Shown in pieces: positions 41,192 through 50,352 of a stretch of 64,000 nucleotides of DNA. The DNA is taken from NCBI RefSeq assembly GCF_030287405.1, contig NZ_JASVVV010000004.1, positions 200,081 to 264,080 of the forward strand. The letters run 5' to 3'. The stretch comes from Halalkalicoccus sp. NIPERK01. Its GTDB lineage: Archaea; Halobacteriota; Halobacteria; Halobacteriales; Halalkalicoccaceae. Under the pieces are notes generated by a model, which ran no database searches, was not told the DNA's origin, and saw only the letters and a program-made list of their open reading frames with translations. A program made the position numbers and the translations under genes. Every line of letters starts with the position of its first letter. Within the stretch, counting starts at the first letter, position 1.

Positions 41192-42385
41192 TCACAGCAG
41201 CGCGAACGCGAGCGTGAGGATCCCGTAGCCCAGCACGATCGAGAGCGCGAGCGAGCCGATCCACGCCAGCACCGTATAGCCCATCTTGGCCTTGCTCACT
41301 CCGCCGCCGCCCGCCGCGTAGCCCGCGCCGACGACCGCGCTGACGATGATCTCGTTGAACGAGACGGGGATGCCGAAGAGGACGGCGGCCTGTGCGATCG
41401 CGAACGAGGGGATGAGCGCGGCGATCGAGCGCCGTGGCCCCAGCGAGGAGTAGTCCTGTGCGATCGCCTTGATCATGCGTGGCGCGCCGGTCCACGACCC
41501 CGCGAGCAGCCCGATCCCGCCGCCGACGAGGATCGCCGTCAGCGAGAGGGCGAACGGATCCAAAAGTGGGAGCAGCGGCCCGATCGCCAGGCCCACCTGA
41601 CTGCCGCCGGCGGAGAAGGCGACCAGGCCGCCGAGCGCGAGCAGGAATCGCCGCTGTGCGCCGGCGGCGTCCCGGGCCATGTCCCGGCCGACCACGAGGA
41701 CGGCCGCGAGCGCGAACGCCGTCGTGGTCCCGGCCGTCCCGAGGTCGATCCCGCCGCCCGACGGCGCCCCCATCGCGATCGAGGCGGTCTCGGCGATCGA
41801 CCGGCCGACGTCGGGCGGGCCGAGGAGTGCGAACTCGATGTTCGCGAGCAACACGCCGATCACGCCGGCGAGCATCGGGACGGTGTAGCGTTCGGGAACC
41901 CCCTCCGACCGGAGCAGGCGGGCCGTAGCGTAGGCGATGCCGCCGCCGACGAAGGGGGTGAGCACCCAGAGGGCGGCGATCTCGGCGTACTTCGCCCACG
42001 CGGGATCGCCCCCGAGCGCGAGGCCGACCCCGACGATCGCCCCCGTGACGGTGAAGGCGGTGGCGATGGGGTAGCCGGTGAAGACGCCGATCGCGACGAG
42101 CGTGGCGGCGGTAAGCAGGCCGACCGCGGCCGCCTCGCCGGAGAGGACGACCCCCGAGATGAGTTCGCGCCCGACGGCCTCGGAGACGTTCGCGCCCTGG
42201 AGGACGGCCCCCGCGAACCCGAGGAGGCCGACCAGGAAGCCGGCGCGCATCACCGAGATGGCGTTCGCGCCGACCGCGGGGGCGAAGGGCGTCGACCCGC
42301 TGGAGCCCGCGCCGATCGCCCACGCCATGAACAGACTGGCGAACGCGGCGACCAGAACGGTCAGGAGCGTAGCGGCGTCGACCAT
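41192..42385 (-). CDS. Inorganic phosphate transporter (PiT family)
   Basis: 397 residues, about ten membrane segments in two homologous halves. The repeated PiT signature is seen as ANAISVMRAGFLVGLLGFAGAVLQG in the first half and GVPERY/FNEIIVSAVVGAGYAAGG in the second. It takes up phosphate with a cation. No PhoU gene is adjacent, but the next gene on the strand encodes a haloarchaeal DUF5828 protein. Confidence 0.9.
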   Translation of the reverse strand: MVDAATLLTVLVAAFASLFMAWAIGAGSSGSTPFAPAVGANAISVMRAGFLVGLLGFAGAVLQGANVSEAVGRELISGVVLSGEAAAVGLLTAATLVAIGVFTGYPIATAFTVTGAIVGVGLALGGDPAWAKYAEIAALWVLTPFVGGGIAYATARLLRSEGVPERYTVPMLAGVIGVLLANIEFALLGPPDVGRSIAETASIAMGAPSGGGIDLGTAGTTTAFALAAVLVVGRDMARDAAGAQRRFLLALGGLVAFSAGGSQVGLAIGPLLPLLDPFALSLTAILVGGGIGLLAGSWTGAPRMIKAIAQDYSSLGPRRSIAALIPSFAIAQAAVLFGIPVSFNEIIVSAVVGAGYAAGGGGVSKAKMGYTVLAWIGSLALSIVLGYGILTLAFALL

Positions 42386-42417
42386 TAGCGGTCAGTCGAG
42401 GGCTCCGGCATTAAGGG

Positions 42418-43227
42418 CTACCGTTCGTCGTCCTCGGCGACGGAGGTCGCCGTCTCGCGTTCGGTCTCGGTCGTCTCGACCCCCTCGACGAGTTCGGCCG
42501 ACTCGATGTGCTCGATCAGTTCGTCGGCGGGGCTCTTCGCGTCCTCGGGGATCGCGGTCGAGGCCTCGAGTTCGGCGTCGGTCGGCTCGACGCCCTCGGC
42601 GGCCTCGGCGGTCTCGACGTCCTTCTCGCTCTCGACGTGCCAGCGGTCGATCACCTCGTCGTACTCCGAGAGGCGCCCGGAGACCTCCTCTTTCAGCCGG
42701 TCGTCGTTGATGTTGACCTCGAAGACGAACTCCGGCACCTCCCCCCTGGTCGTGCGCTGGAGGTTCGCGCTCACGAGTTCGTTGTCGAAGTAGTAGGGCG
42801 CCAGCTGGGTCATCACCTTCCGGTAGACGGTGTCCTCGACCGCCCGAAGCGCCTTCCGACTCGCGGAATCGGCCGCGCGAGCGACGTAGCCGACCGACTC
42901 CTCCCACTTGTCGATCGCGCCCTCGGTGTCGTCCTCCTCGAGGCTCTCGTAGGACTCGGTGAGTCGCTCGCCGGCGGTCCGCAGGTCCTCGTCGGGCTCC
43001 TTGCCCTCGCGTTCGCCCTCGCCCTCGCCGACGCTCGCCTGTGCGGCCGTCTTCTCGCTCACGTCCGTGTCGATTCGTTCGTGGGACTTCGGACGCCACT
43101 CGTTCCACTCCTCGAACGCCGGGCCCGACGCGCCGCTCTCGCGCAGCGCACGGGTGATCCGCTCGCCGTGCTCGACGACGTCGGCCCACCGCCCGCGTCG
43201 TTTGAAGCCAGCGATGGTCTCTTCCAT
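42418..43227 (-). CDS. Conserved haloarchaeal protein (DUF5828-like)
   Basis: 269 residues, very acidic. A helical N-terminal part (METIAGFKRRGRWADVVEHGERITRAL-like) is followed by an acidic low-complexity segment and a conserved core KALRAVEDTVYRKVMTQLAPYYFDNELVSANL...FVFEVNINDDRL. The C-terminal 70 residues are acidic and low-complexity. No known catalytic motif; function unknown. It lies 32 bases upstream of the phosphate transporter on the same strand. Confidence 0.72.
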   Translation of the reverse strand: MEETIAGFKRRGRWADVVEHGERITRALRESGASGPAFEEWNEWRPKSHERIDTDVSEKTAAQASVGEGEGEREGKEPDEDLRTAGERLTESYESLEEDDTEGAIDKWEESVGYVARAADSASRKALRAVEDTVYRKVMTQLAPYYFDNELVSANLQRTTRGEVPEFVFEVNINDDRLKEEVSGRLSEYDEVIDRWHVESEKDVETAEAAEGVEPTDAELEASTAIPEDAKSPADELIEHIESAELVEGVETTETERETATSVAEDDER

Positions 43228-43275
43228 TAGTGTTTCATCATCCCGGTGAACGCATAGCTCTTGGCCTTGCGCCCG

Positions 43276-43482
43276 TTAGCGCCCGTAGATCAGCCGTTCG
43301 CCGAGCGAGTCGAACCACCCCTTCGCACGGCTCGCGGCGACGTGGTGGGCCGACGCCCGCCGCATCTCGCCTTCCTCGACCTCGATGCGCTCCTCGCCGA
43401 GGACGTCCCGGTCGCTTCCGGTCGCGTCGACCACGGTCGTGATGCTACACCGGCCGCAGGCCTCGGTCTTCTTCTCGCTCAT
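43276..43482 (-). CDS. Small conserved haloarchaeal protein
   Basis: 68 residues. It has a CGRC-type pair near the N-terminus (EACGRCSITTVV) and a C-terminal region MRRASAHHVAASRAKGWFDSLGERLIYGR. The family is not named by me; the two Cys and two His could bind a metal. Function unknown. Confidence 0.6.
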   Translation of the reverse strand: MSEKKTEACGRCSITTVVDATGSDRDVLGEERIEVEEGEMRRASAHHVAASRAKGWFDSLGERLIYGR

Positions 43483-43564
43483 CCTACCGCCAGTAGGCGA
43501 TCCAGCGGGTTATAAGCTTGCCGCGTTGGCCAACGTATTTGATCGCCGCCCGCCACCCGACGGT

Positions 43565-43936
43565 ATGGGCTATCAGGTGATCGATCCCGAGGCGATCGAC
43601 CCGACGCCGGACAGACCGTGTACTCACCGGGCGATCGGTTCGGCTGCCGACCTCTCGGAACTCGCGATGAACGTCTACGAGGCCGACCCCGGCGAACAGC
43701 TCCCGCTCGCGTACCACTACCACGACGACCAGGAGGAGGCGTTCTACGTCCTCTCGGGAACGCTGACCGTCGAGACGCCCGACGGCGAGTACACGGCCGA
43801 CGCCGGGGAGGTCTTCGTCGCCGACCCCGAGAGCCCACACAGGGCGTACAACGCCGGCACGGAGGGGTCGCTCAGCGTCCTCGCGATCGGCGCGCCGCCG
43901 GTCGACGACGCCCACCCCTACGAGTCCGACCGATGA
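43565..43936 (+). CDS. Cupin-domain protein
   Basis: 123 residues. The cupin metal motif is present in part: YHYHDDQEEAFYVLSGTLTVETPDGEY (His, His, Glu) and the second motif PESPHRAYN with its His. It is a single-domain beta-barrel that probably binds a divalent metal; substrate unknown. Its stop overlaps the next start by 4 bases (ATGA), so the two genes are coupled. Confidence 0.82.
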   Translation: MGYQVIDPEAIDPTPDRPCTHRAIGSAADLSELAMNVYEADPGEQLPLAYHYHDDQEEAFYVLSGTLTVETPDGEYTADAGEVFVADPESPHRAYNAGTEGSLSVLAIGAPPVDDAHPYESDR

Positions 43937-44505
43937 GCGCGGAGGGCGAGGTTCCCGAGTGGGACGACGCCTTCCTCGATCGGGTCGCCGATCGGCTCGC
44001 GCCCAACTACGACCTCGAGAAGGAGTTCCGAATCCGGGGCGAACGCTTCGACCTCTACGGCGAACTGACGATCCACAGCCAGAAACACTTCCTCCACCCG
44101 TCGATCTCGTTCGCCCACCACGACTCGACGGAGCACCTGTTCGCCCGCCGGGTCGAAACGGTTCGTCAGGAGGACCTCGATCGGCTGGTCGAACTGGGCC
44201 ACGCCCTCGCCGAGGAGTGGATCGCCCCCTCCGAGGAACACTACAGCACCGACTTCACGTTCGCGCTCGTGGCGGACGATCTCGAGGAGGGCGTCCGCGA
44301 GTACGTTTCGGGTTTCTCGGATCGCACCCTGCTGAAGTTCGGCTACCACGGCCACTACGAGGTCAACCTGCTGGTCGTCGCCCCCGACGAGGAGGCACTG
44401 GTCGCGAGCGAGAACGCCGACGTGGCGGCGGCGTTCTCGCCCTGGGAGCCGATCGAACGGGAGAAACCGGGACTGCTCGGACGGATCGTGCGGCGGTTCG
44501 GTTAG
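43933..44505 (+). CDS. Conserved haloarchaeal hypothetical protein
   Basis: 190 residues. Distinct stretches are NYDLEKEFRIRGERFDLYGELTIHSQKHFLHPSISFAHHDSTEHLFARR and HYSTDFTFALVADDLEEGVREYVSGFSDRTLLKFGYHGHYEVNLLVVAP. Histidine-rich patches could bind metal. I do not recognise a characterised family. Coupled to the cupin gene. Confidence 0.65.
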   Translation: MSAEGEVPEWDDAFLDRVADRLAPNYDLEKEFRIRGERFDLYGELTIHSQKHFLHPSISFAHHDSTEHLFARRVETVRQEDLDRLVELGHALAEEWIAPSEEHYSTDFTFALVADDLEEGVREYVSGFSDRTLLKFGYHGHYEVNLLVVAPDEEALVASENADVAAAFSPWEPIEREKPGLLGRIVRRFG

Positions 44506-44530
44506 TCGCTCTCGCCGCTTTCCGACGTTC

Positions 44531-44612
44531 GCGGTCCTTCGGACCGCTCACCACCGTTGGATCGAAGATCCAACGAGGATCGCGCTCGTTTACTCGCGCT
44601 CACCGCCGTCGG
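44531..44612. repeat. Multi-hairpin palindromic element between convergent genes, reaching into cstA
   Basis: GCGGTCC/GGACCGC (44531-44537, 44541-44547, loop TTC) and GTTGGATC/GATCCAAC (44556-44563, 44567-44574, loop GAA). The sequence then continues into the last codons of cstA with ACGAGGATCGCG and CGCGCTCACCGCCGTCGG, both also present at 27808-27846 in the Amt-PII gene. It could double as a bidirectional terminator. Confidence 0.65.
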
Positions 44613-46416
44613 CCGCGACCGCCTCGCCCCGCCCACGGATCGTTTGGATGTTCTCGTAGCCGAGCTTGATCAACGAGAGGGCGAGTCCGATGAGGACGAG
44701 GATGATGAGGACCTGTGCGACCGCCGAGATCTGTCCCAACAGCGTTGTCTCGGCTTCGGCGGTGATCCCCAGCAGCCGCCCGCCGATGATCTGGTAGCCG
44801 CCGACCCACGCGAGGCCCGCGACCGTGATGGTCGCCATCACCGCCATCGGGACGCCGGTGCTGAACAGCTGTTTCGACTCGTCCCAGTTGGCGAGCCAGA
44901 CCGTCCCGGTCAGGAGCGCGAGCGACGCGAGCAGCTGGTTCGCACCGCCGAAGAGCGTCCAGAGGTCCTCCCACCGTCCGCTCCCGAGCAAGAAGAAGGC
45001 CACGAGCGCGATGACGCTCGTGTTGACGTACTTGTTCGCGGCGTAGCTCTCGACCGCCGTCTCGGGGGTGCCGACGATCTCCTCCATCATGTACCGCCCC
45101 AGCCTGACGGCGGTGTCCATGCTCGTCAGCAGGAAGCTCGCGAGGACGAGCGCCATGAACACCTCGCCGATCACCAGCGGCACGCCGAGCGCGGTCAGGA
45201 TGATGCCCCCGCCCTCCGCGAAGTTCGGCAGCGCGAGGCCGATCCCGCCGGACCCGGCCGGGATGGCGATCAGCGCGACCGCACACAGCGCGACCGCGGC
45301 GAGCAGGCCCTCCGCGAGCATTCCCCCGTACCCGATCAGCCGGGCGTCGCTCTCCTTGTTGAGCTGTTTTGCCGTCGTGCCCGAGGAGACCAGCGAGTGA
45401 AAGCCGCTGATCGTTCCGCAGGCGATGGTGATGAACAACAGGGGAAACAGCGGCATCATCGCCGGGAGGAACTCCGCGAGCGGGCCGCCCTGTCCGAGGA
45501 AGCCGTACCACGCGCCGATCTGGATCTCCAGTGGCTGGGTGGTCGTCGTGAGGAACGTCCCGGCGATCACCGCGAGCAACGACCCGCCGACGCCCGTATA
45601 CAGCAGGAACGACGAGAGGTAGTCACGGGGCTGGAGCAGCATCCACACCGGGAGGATGCTCGCCGCGCCGCCGTAGACCAGCATCGTGACGACCCACGCG
45701 GCGATGTTCGGACTGTCGAGCAGGGCGAATGGGAAGCCGCCGAACAGGACGATCGTTCCCGCGGGGTAGTCGCCCGGGACGAGCGCGATCGGGTACTGGA
45801 TGCCGGCCCAGACGGAGGCGAACACGCCGGCGACGAAGATCACCGTCCCGACGACGAACGGGAGGCCCAGTTGGTAGAGCCAGACGCCGAAGACGACCGC
45901 CAGCCCGATGTAGATGACGCTCGCGGTCGCCGCCTGCGGGTAGGCGTTGAAGACGACGCCGATGACCAGCGCGAACACCGCCACCACGAGAATGATGAGC
46001 AGGAAGGCGAACCACAGCAGCATGTCCTTGCCGCGCTCGCCGACGTACTCGCCGATGATGTAGCCGATCGACTTGCCCTCGTGACGGAGGCTCGCCGACA
46101 GCGAGGTGAAGTCGTGGACCGCGCCCATCAGCGGGTTGCCGATGGCGACCCAGAGGACGGCGGGCAGCCACCCCCAGATCAGCGCCGCCGTGATCGGGCC
46201 GACGATCGGTGCCCCGCCCGCGATGCTCGAGTAGTGATGCCCCAACAGGACGGGTTTCGTCGCCGGGACGTACTCCTGCCCGTCCTGATACCGGTGTGCG
46301 GGCGTCTCGCGCGTGTCGTCGAGGCCGACGAACTGCGAGAGGTACCGCCCGTAGCCGATGTACGCGACCGTGAACGTCGTCAGTACGATCGCGACGATCC
46401 AGATAACTCCTGCCAT
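44590..46416 (-). CDS. cstA: CstA-family carbon starvation / pyruvate transporter
   Basis: 608 residues from the ATG at 46416; a TATA box at 46449 rules out the earlier in-frame ATG at 46458. About 16 membrane segments. The CstA signature GHHYSSIAGGAPIVGPITAALIWGWLPA lies near residue 60 and SGFHSLVSSGTTAKQLNKESDARLIGYGGMLAEG is central. Characterised members import pyruvate or peptides. The last residues (AVAADGGERE) overlap the palindromic element. Confidence 0.9.
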   Translation of the reverse strand: MAGVIWIVAIVLTTFTVAYIGYGRYLSQFVGLDDTRETPAHRYQDGQEYVPATKPVLLGHHYSSIAGGAPIVGPITAALIWGWLPAVLWVAIGNPLMGAVHDFTSLSASLRHEGKSIGYIIGEYVGERGKDMLLWFAFLLIILVVAVFALVIGVVFNAYPQAATASVIYIGLAVVFGVWLYQLGLPFVVGTVIFVAGVFASVWAGIQYPIALVPGDYPAGTIVLFGGFPFALLDSPNIAAWVVTMLVYGGAASILPVWMLLQPRDYLSSFLLYTGVGGSLLAVIAGTFLTTTTQPLEIQIGAWYGFLGQGGPLAEFLPAMMPLFPLLFITIACGTISGFHSLVSSGTTAKQLNKESDARLIGYGGMLAEGLLAAVALCAVALIAIPAGSGGIGLALPNFAEGGGIILTALGVPLVIGEVFMALVLASFLLTSMDTAVRLGRYMMEEIVGTPETAVESYAANKYVNTSVIALVAFFLLGSGRWEDLWTLFGGANQLLASLALLTGTVWLANWDESKQLFSTGVPMAVMATITVAGLAWVGGYQIIGGRLLGITAEAETTLLGQISAVAQVLIILVLIGLALSLIKLGYENIQTIRGRGEAVAADGGERE

Positions 46417-46448
46417 GCGTAGCTCTACCGCCGAATCGTTCAGGAATG

Positions 46449-46455
46449 ATATAAA
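46449..46455 (-). promoter_or_regulatory. TATA box of cstA
   Basis: Minus-strand TTTATAT, 33-39 bases upstream of the ATG at 46416; it lies over the alternative upstream ATG. Confidence 0.45.
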
Positions 46456-46658
46456 CATAACTCATAGTTTCACCGAGATGTCGGTCGGTTGCTCGGACCA
46501 CGCGTCCGAAATATAGGACCTACCGAACCTGTTATGATGTCCGGATGAACTGACGGTCAGAGGGAGTATCGTAGCCACTCGTCCATCTCGGACGGGGGAG
46601 CGAGTCCAGTCAGTCGGTTCCCCCGGACGGAGTCCATGAACTCCTCCGAGAACCCCCA

Positions 46659-47603
46659 TCAGACGTCGACGGCGAGGTCCGCAGCGACCTCCTCCAGCAG
46701 GTCGCCCTTGATCTCCCGGACGCGGGTCTCGATCTCCCCCACGATCGGCGCGTCGAAGGCCTCGTACATCTCGTCGATCCGCTCGCGTTCGGTCGCGACC
46801 TTCTCGCGGAGGAACCGCGCGCCCCGGCCCTCCTCGTCATCTTCGGGTGCCGGGGTTCGCTTGTTGATCACGACCCCCGCGACCGAGAGGTCGTACTCGC
46901 GGTGGGTCGAAAGCGAGCGTTCGGTCTCGCGCACGGAGAGTTCGTCGGGGGTACAGACGAGGTAGAAGGAGGCCTCTCGTAGCGCCTCCCCCGCGAACGC
47001 GAAGCGCTCCTTCCGACGCTCGAGCCGCGCGAGAATCGGGTCGCCCTCGCGGATCCGCCGAGGCTCCTGCTTGCCGACGGCGGCCATCTCGAAGTAGTCG
47101 ATGCTCTTCTCGCGTTTGTAGACGAGCCGATCGATCCACTTCTCCAGCAGGTCGGGAAGCGAGAGCAACCGAAGGGTCGAGCCGGTGGGCGAGGTGTCGA
47201 AGACCACACGATCGCAGTCGGCCTCGCGCATCACGTCGATGAACCGATCGAGCAGGGCGGCCTCGTAGGCGCCGGGCGTGCGGTGGGCCATCTCGATCTG
47301 GAGGTCGATCTCGCCGACCATCGAGGGGCTGAGCTGGTCGCCCAGCGCGCGTTTGGTCTCCTGGAGGTGTTCCTGTACCTCGGTCTCGGGGTCGATCTCC
47401 ATCGCCCGCAGGTTCTCGATCCCCTCGACGGGCCGGGGGTCGTCCCCGAACTCCTGATCGAAGACGTCCGAGGTGCTGTGGGCCGGGTCCGTCGAGACGA
47501 CGAGCGTATCGAGGCCCGCCCGCGCACACTTGAGCGCGTAGGCGCTGGCGACCGTCGTTTTTCCCACTCCCCCTTTACCGCCGAAGAAGACGTACTCCGC
47601 CAT
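46659..47603 (-). CDS. ArsA/Get3-like ATPase
   Basis: 314 residues. Deviant Walker A GGKGGVGKTT at 8-17, switch I STDPAHSTSDVFDQEFG, switch II FDTSPTGSTLRLLSLP. It is the single-domain form, as in Get3/TRC40 and archaeal ArsA-like proteins, involved in tail-anchored protein targeting or metalloid handling; which applies here is unknown. The start shares a base with the stop of the small gene upstream. After its TGA the frame continues for 33 sense codons, see findings. Confidence 0.88.
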   Translation of the reverse strand: MAEYVFFGGKGGVGKTTVASAYALKCARAGLDTLVVSTDPAHSTSDVFDQEFGDDPRPVEGIENLRAMEIDPETEVQEHLQETKRALGDQLSPSMVGEIDLQIEMAHRTPGAYEAALLDRFIDVMREADCDRVVFDTSPTGSTLRLLSLPDLLEKWIDRLVYKREKSIDYFEMAAVGKQEPRRIREGDPILARLERRKERFAFAGEALREASFYLVCTPDELSVRETERSLSTHREYDLSVAGVVINKRTPAPEDDEEGRGARFLREKVATERERIDEMYEAFDAPIVGEIETRVREIKGDLLEEVAADLAVDV

Positions 47604-47899
47604 CAGAAGTGGTACTGCTGGCCCTTGCGTTCGACGAGCGAGCCGCGATCCCACATCCGGCGTTGCCAGGCCTCGTACTCGTCGGTGAGGTGCGGCAGGA
47701 GTTCGGCGGTGTAGTACGAGACCGGCGAGGGGATGCCGAAGGCGTCGGGGAAACACGCGAGCATGAACTCGTCCTCGAGGTCCTCGGCCTCCTTCTCGAT
47801 CGTCTCGTAGGCCGGGTGGCCGATCATCCCGTGATAGAGCCCCCGAGCCCACTCCTCTACGGTGCGTCGGAAGCGCGCGATCCGCGCGGCGAGGTCCAT
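47603..47899 (-). CDS. Small conserved protein coupled to the ArsA-like gene
   Basis: 98 residues (MDLAARIARFRRTVEEWARGLYHGMIGHPAYETIEKEAEDLEDEFMLACFPDAFG...). Helical, with a conserved-looking PSPVSYYTAELLPHLTDEYEAWQRRMWDRGS. No known family. The stop overlaps the ATPase start (TGATG), suggesting that the two proteins work together. Confidence 0.7.
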   Translation of the reverse strand: MDLAARIARFRRTVEEWARGLYHGMIGHPAYETIEKEAEDLEDEFMLACFPDAFGIPSPVSYYTAELLPHLTDEYEAWQRRMWDRGSLVERKGQQYHF

Positions 47900-47976
47900 G
47901 GTAGTCCGTGCCGTTCGGTCGCCCAAAACGGTGTCGCTCGGGCCACGGTTATATCTCGTGGGGGCCTATCCCGTCC

Positions 47977-48828
47977 ATGACGACACCGGACTCCCTCCCG
48001 GCGGCGACCCGCGTCGGCCGGGTCGCGCTTCGCGTGAACGACCTCGGTCGGCTCGTCGAGTTCTACCGCGACGCGGTCGGGCTCGCCGTCTTGGACCGCG
48101 ACGAGGGCCGGGCGACGCTCGGCGCGGGCGGGACGGGGCTGCTCGAACTGCTCGCGGACCCCGACGCACCCCCGAGAGGACCCGACGAGACGGGGCTGTT
48201 TCACACGGCGTTCCTGGTTCCCTCGCGGGCCGCCCTCGGCGACGCCCTCGCGCGGGTCCGCGAGCGCTGGCGCCTCGACGGCGCCTCCGACCACCGCGTG
48301 AGCGAGGCGCTCTACCTCTCGGACCCGGAGGGAAACGGGATCGAGATCTATCGCGACCGCCCGCGCGACGAGTGGCCCACGAAGGGGGGACGCGTCGAGA
48401 TGGACACCCTCCCGCTCGATATCGACGCCCTCGAGGACCAGCGCCGCGGCGAGGCCGGGGTTCCCGACGAAACGACCGTCGGGCACGTCCACCTCGAGGT
48501 CTCCTCGCTCGCGCGTGCCCGCGGGTTCTACGTCGAGGGGCTCGGACTGGGGGTCCGCCAGGAGTGGAGCGACGCGGCGCTGTTTCTCGCCGCCGGCGAC
48601 TACCACCACCACGTCGGGCTGAACACGTGGAACGGGCGGACGGCCCCCGCGAACGGGCGCGGTCTCGACTGGTTCGAACTGCTCGTTCCCGAACGGGCGC
48701 TGCCCCCGCTCCGGGAGCGACTCGCGAAGGAAGGAATCGAGGGCGAAGACGACGGCCAGCGGGTCGTCCTCTCGGACCCGGACGGGATCGAACTCCGTCT
48801 ACGGGCCGACGCCGGGTCGCGTCGCTAG
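47977..48828 (+). CDS. VOC-family catechol-2,3-dioxygenase-like protein
   Basis: 283 residues with two vicinal-oxygen-chelate modules. The first is about 12-130 (VGRVALRVNDLGRLVEFYRDAVGL; LYLSDPEGNGIEIYRDRP). The second is about 165-280 (VGHVHLEVSSLARARGFYVEGLGLG; HHHVGLNTWNG; LSDPDGIELRL). Metal ligands expected from His167 and the Glu of GIEL are present. Similar to CatE; substrate not determined. The ATG at 47977 follows a TATA-like TTATAT at about 47949. Confidence 0.85.
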   Translation: MTTPDSLPAATRVGRVALRVNDLGRLVEFYRDAVGLAVLDRDEGRATLGAGGTGLLELLADPDAPPRGPDETGLFHTAFLVPSRAALGDALARVRERWRLDGASDHRVSEALYLSDPEGNGIEIYRDRPRDEWPTKGGRVEMDTLPLDIDALEDQRRGEAGVPDETTVGHVHLEVSSLARARGFYVEGLGLGVRQEWSDAALFLAAGDYHHHVGLNTWNGRTAPANGRGLDWFELLVPERALPPLRERLAKEGIEGEDDGQRVVLSDPDGIELRLRADAGSRR

Positions 48829-48844
48829 ACGCCGATCCGGAGGA

Positions 48845-49123
48845 CTACGCCACGGCGTCCCGGGGCCGGTGGTAGATCCGCGCGAACAGGCCCGTATACC
48901 ACAGCAGGCCGAACCCGAACAGCGCCCCGCTCGTCCCGCCGACGAAGGCGAAGGTGAGCAGCCACGCGAACACGCCCAGCGGCAGCCAGAGCTCCGCGAC
49001 CGACCACAGCACGCCGGCGATCCCCCGTCCCGACTCCTCGCCGAAGCGGGCGGCCAGCGCGACGCCGACGACCACCGTCGGCGGCACCAGCGCCATCGCG
49101 TGGGGGCCCAGTACGCTCTCCAT
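48845..49123 (-). CDS. Small hypothetical membrane protein
   Basis: 92 residues with three hydrophobic segments (ALVPPTVVVGVALAA, GIAGVLWSVAELWLPLGVFAWLLTFAFVGG, GALFGFGLLWYTGLFARIY). A TATA box at 49146-49152 on the minus strand supports the ATG at 49123 and a leaderless mRNA. Function unknown. Confidence 0.65.
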   Translation of the reverse strand: MESVLGPHAMALVPPTVVVGVALAARFGEESGRGIAGVLWSVAELWLPLGVFAWLLTFAFVGGTSGALFGFGLLWYTGLFARIYHRPRDAVA

Positions 49124-49206
49124 ACTTCTTAATAAATAACAGAATAAATATACTTTCCGGTCGGCGGGTGCGGTGCGTTGAAGGCTCGTCCGTTCCCATC
49201 CCGGGT
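49124..49206. promoter_or_regulatory. Short AT-rich divergent promoter region
   Basis: The 83 bases between the membrane gene and the CobW-like gene include AATAAATATAC at 49144-49154. On the minus strand this sits 23-30 bases from the start at 49123; on the plus strand it is about 55 bases before 49207. Confidence 0.45.
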
Positions 49207-50352
49207 ATGGCAGACGCGATTCCCGTGACGATCCTCTCGGGAGCCCTTGGAGCCGGGAAGACGACCCTGTTGAACCACCTTCTCGAGAGCGTCGACGAAC
49301 GGATCGCAGTGCTCGTCAACGACATGGGCGAGTTGAACGTCGACGCCGAACTGATAGCGGAGGGCGGCTCCGCCGAGGGGGTCGCCGAACTCTCGAACGG
49401 GTGTATCTGCTGTGAGCTACGGGACGACCTGGAGACGGCGGTGATGCGACTGGCGCGCTCGCGGGAGTTCGACGGCCTCGTCGTCGAGTCCTCGGGGATC
49501 TCCGAACCCGCGCCGGTCGCGCGACTCTTCACCACGCGGTCGAAGGCCGCCGCGGTCTACGACGTCGACACGCTCGTCACCGTGGTCGACGCCGCCGGGT
49601 TTCACGACCTCTTCTCGGGCGGGACATCGACCGATCGCGCGGAGGTGAGCGAGGGCGGGACGCGCCCGCTCTCGGACCTCCTGATCGAGCAGGTCGAGTG
49701 CTGTGACGTGCTCGTCGTGAACAAGTGCGACCTGCTCTCACCCACTGAAATCGACGAGGTCGAGGCGGTCCTGGAGCGCCTCGCGCCCGGCGCCCGGATC
49801 GTCCGCACGGAGTTCGGGGCGGTCGAGCCCGGCGAGATCCTCCACACCGGGCTGTTCGACGCCGAGGCGGGGGCACGGAACGCGCTCGACAGTACGGACG
49901 GCGATCGCGCCGGTCACGACCACCGCCACCCCGACGAGGAGTACGGCGTCACCTCCTTTACCTACCGGCGCCGTCGCCCGTTCGATCCCGACCGGTTCGC
50001 GTCGCTCCTCTCGGACCTCCCCGCCGAACTGATCCGCGCGAAGGGGTCGTTCTGGGTCGCCGGGCGGGACGCGAGGCTCCGCCTTGGCTATGCGGGACAG
50101 ATCGCGCGAGTGACGGCGGGCGAGCCCTGGATCGCCGCCCGTCCCGCGGTCGAACGGGAACTCTACCGCGAGAACCACCCGGATCTGGAGTGGGACGACG
50201 AGTGGGGCGACCGCGAGCAGGCGCTCGTGTTCATCGGACGCGAGTTCGACGAGGAGGCGCTGATCGACCGTCTCGACGGCTGTCTCACCGACGACGCGGC
50301 CGGCGACGGCGGGCCGTTTCCCGACGAGGGGGCCGTCGAGTTCGGCCGCTAA
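49207..50352 (+). CDS. CobW/COG0523-family GTPase metallochaperone
   Basis: 381 residues. Walker A GALGAGKTT (about 11-19), metal motif NGCICC (about 65-70), ESSGISEP, and the guanine specificity motif NKCD. The C-terminal CobW_C domain holds FTYRRRRPFDPDRFASLL and GSFWVAGRD. A histidine patch HDHRHPDEE lies near residue 237. The family delivers zinc, cobalt or other metals to client proteins. The stop overlaps the convergent zinc-ribbon gene by 4 bases. No zinc-uptake regulator site recognised. Confidence 0.9.
   Translation: MADAIPVTILSGALGAGKTTLLNHLLESVDERIAVLVNDMGELNVDAELIAEGGSAEGVAELSNGCICCELRDDLETAVMRLARSREFDGLVVESSGISEPAPVARLFTTRSKAAAVYDVDTLVTVVDAAGFHDLFSGGTSTDRAEVSEGGTRPLSDLLIEQVECCDVLVVNKCDLLSPTEIDEVEAVLERLAPGARIVRTEFGAVEPGEILHTGLFDAEAGARNALDSTDGDRAGHDHRHPDEEYGVTSFTYRRRRPFDPDRFASLLSDLPAELIRAKGSFWVAGRDARLRLGYAGQIARVTAGEPWIAARPAVERELYRENHPDLEWDDEWGDREQALVFIGREFDEEALIDRLDGCLTDDAAGDGGPFPDEGAVEFGR

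Noticed and set aside
46462-46659. 65-codon minus-strand frame starting inside the ArsA-like stop
   Set aside because: Composition is not halophilic and another frame of the same stretch is more protein-like.
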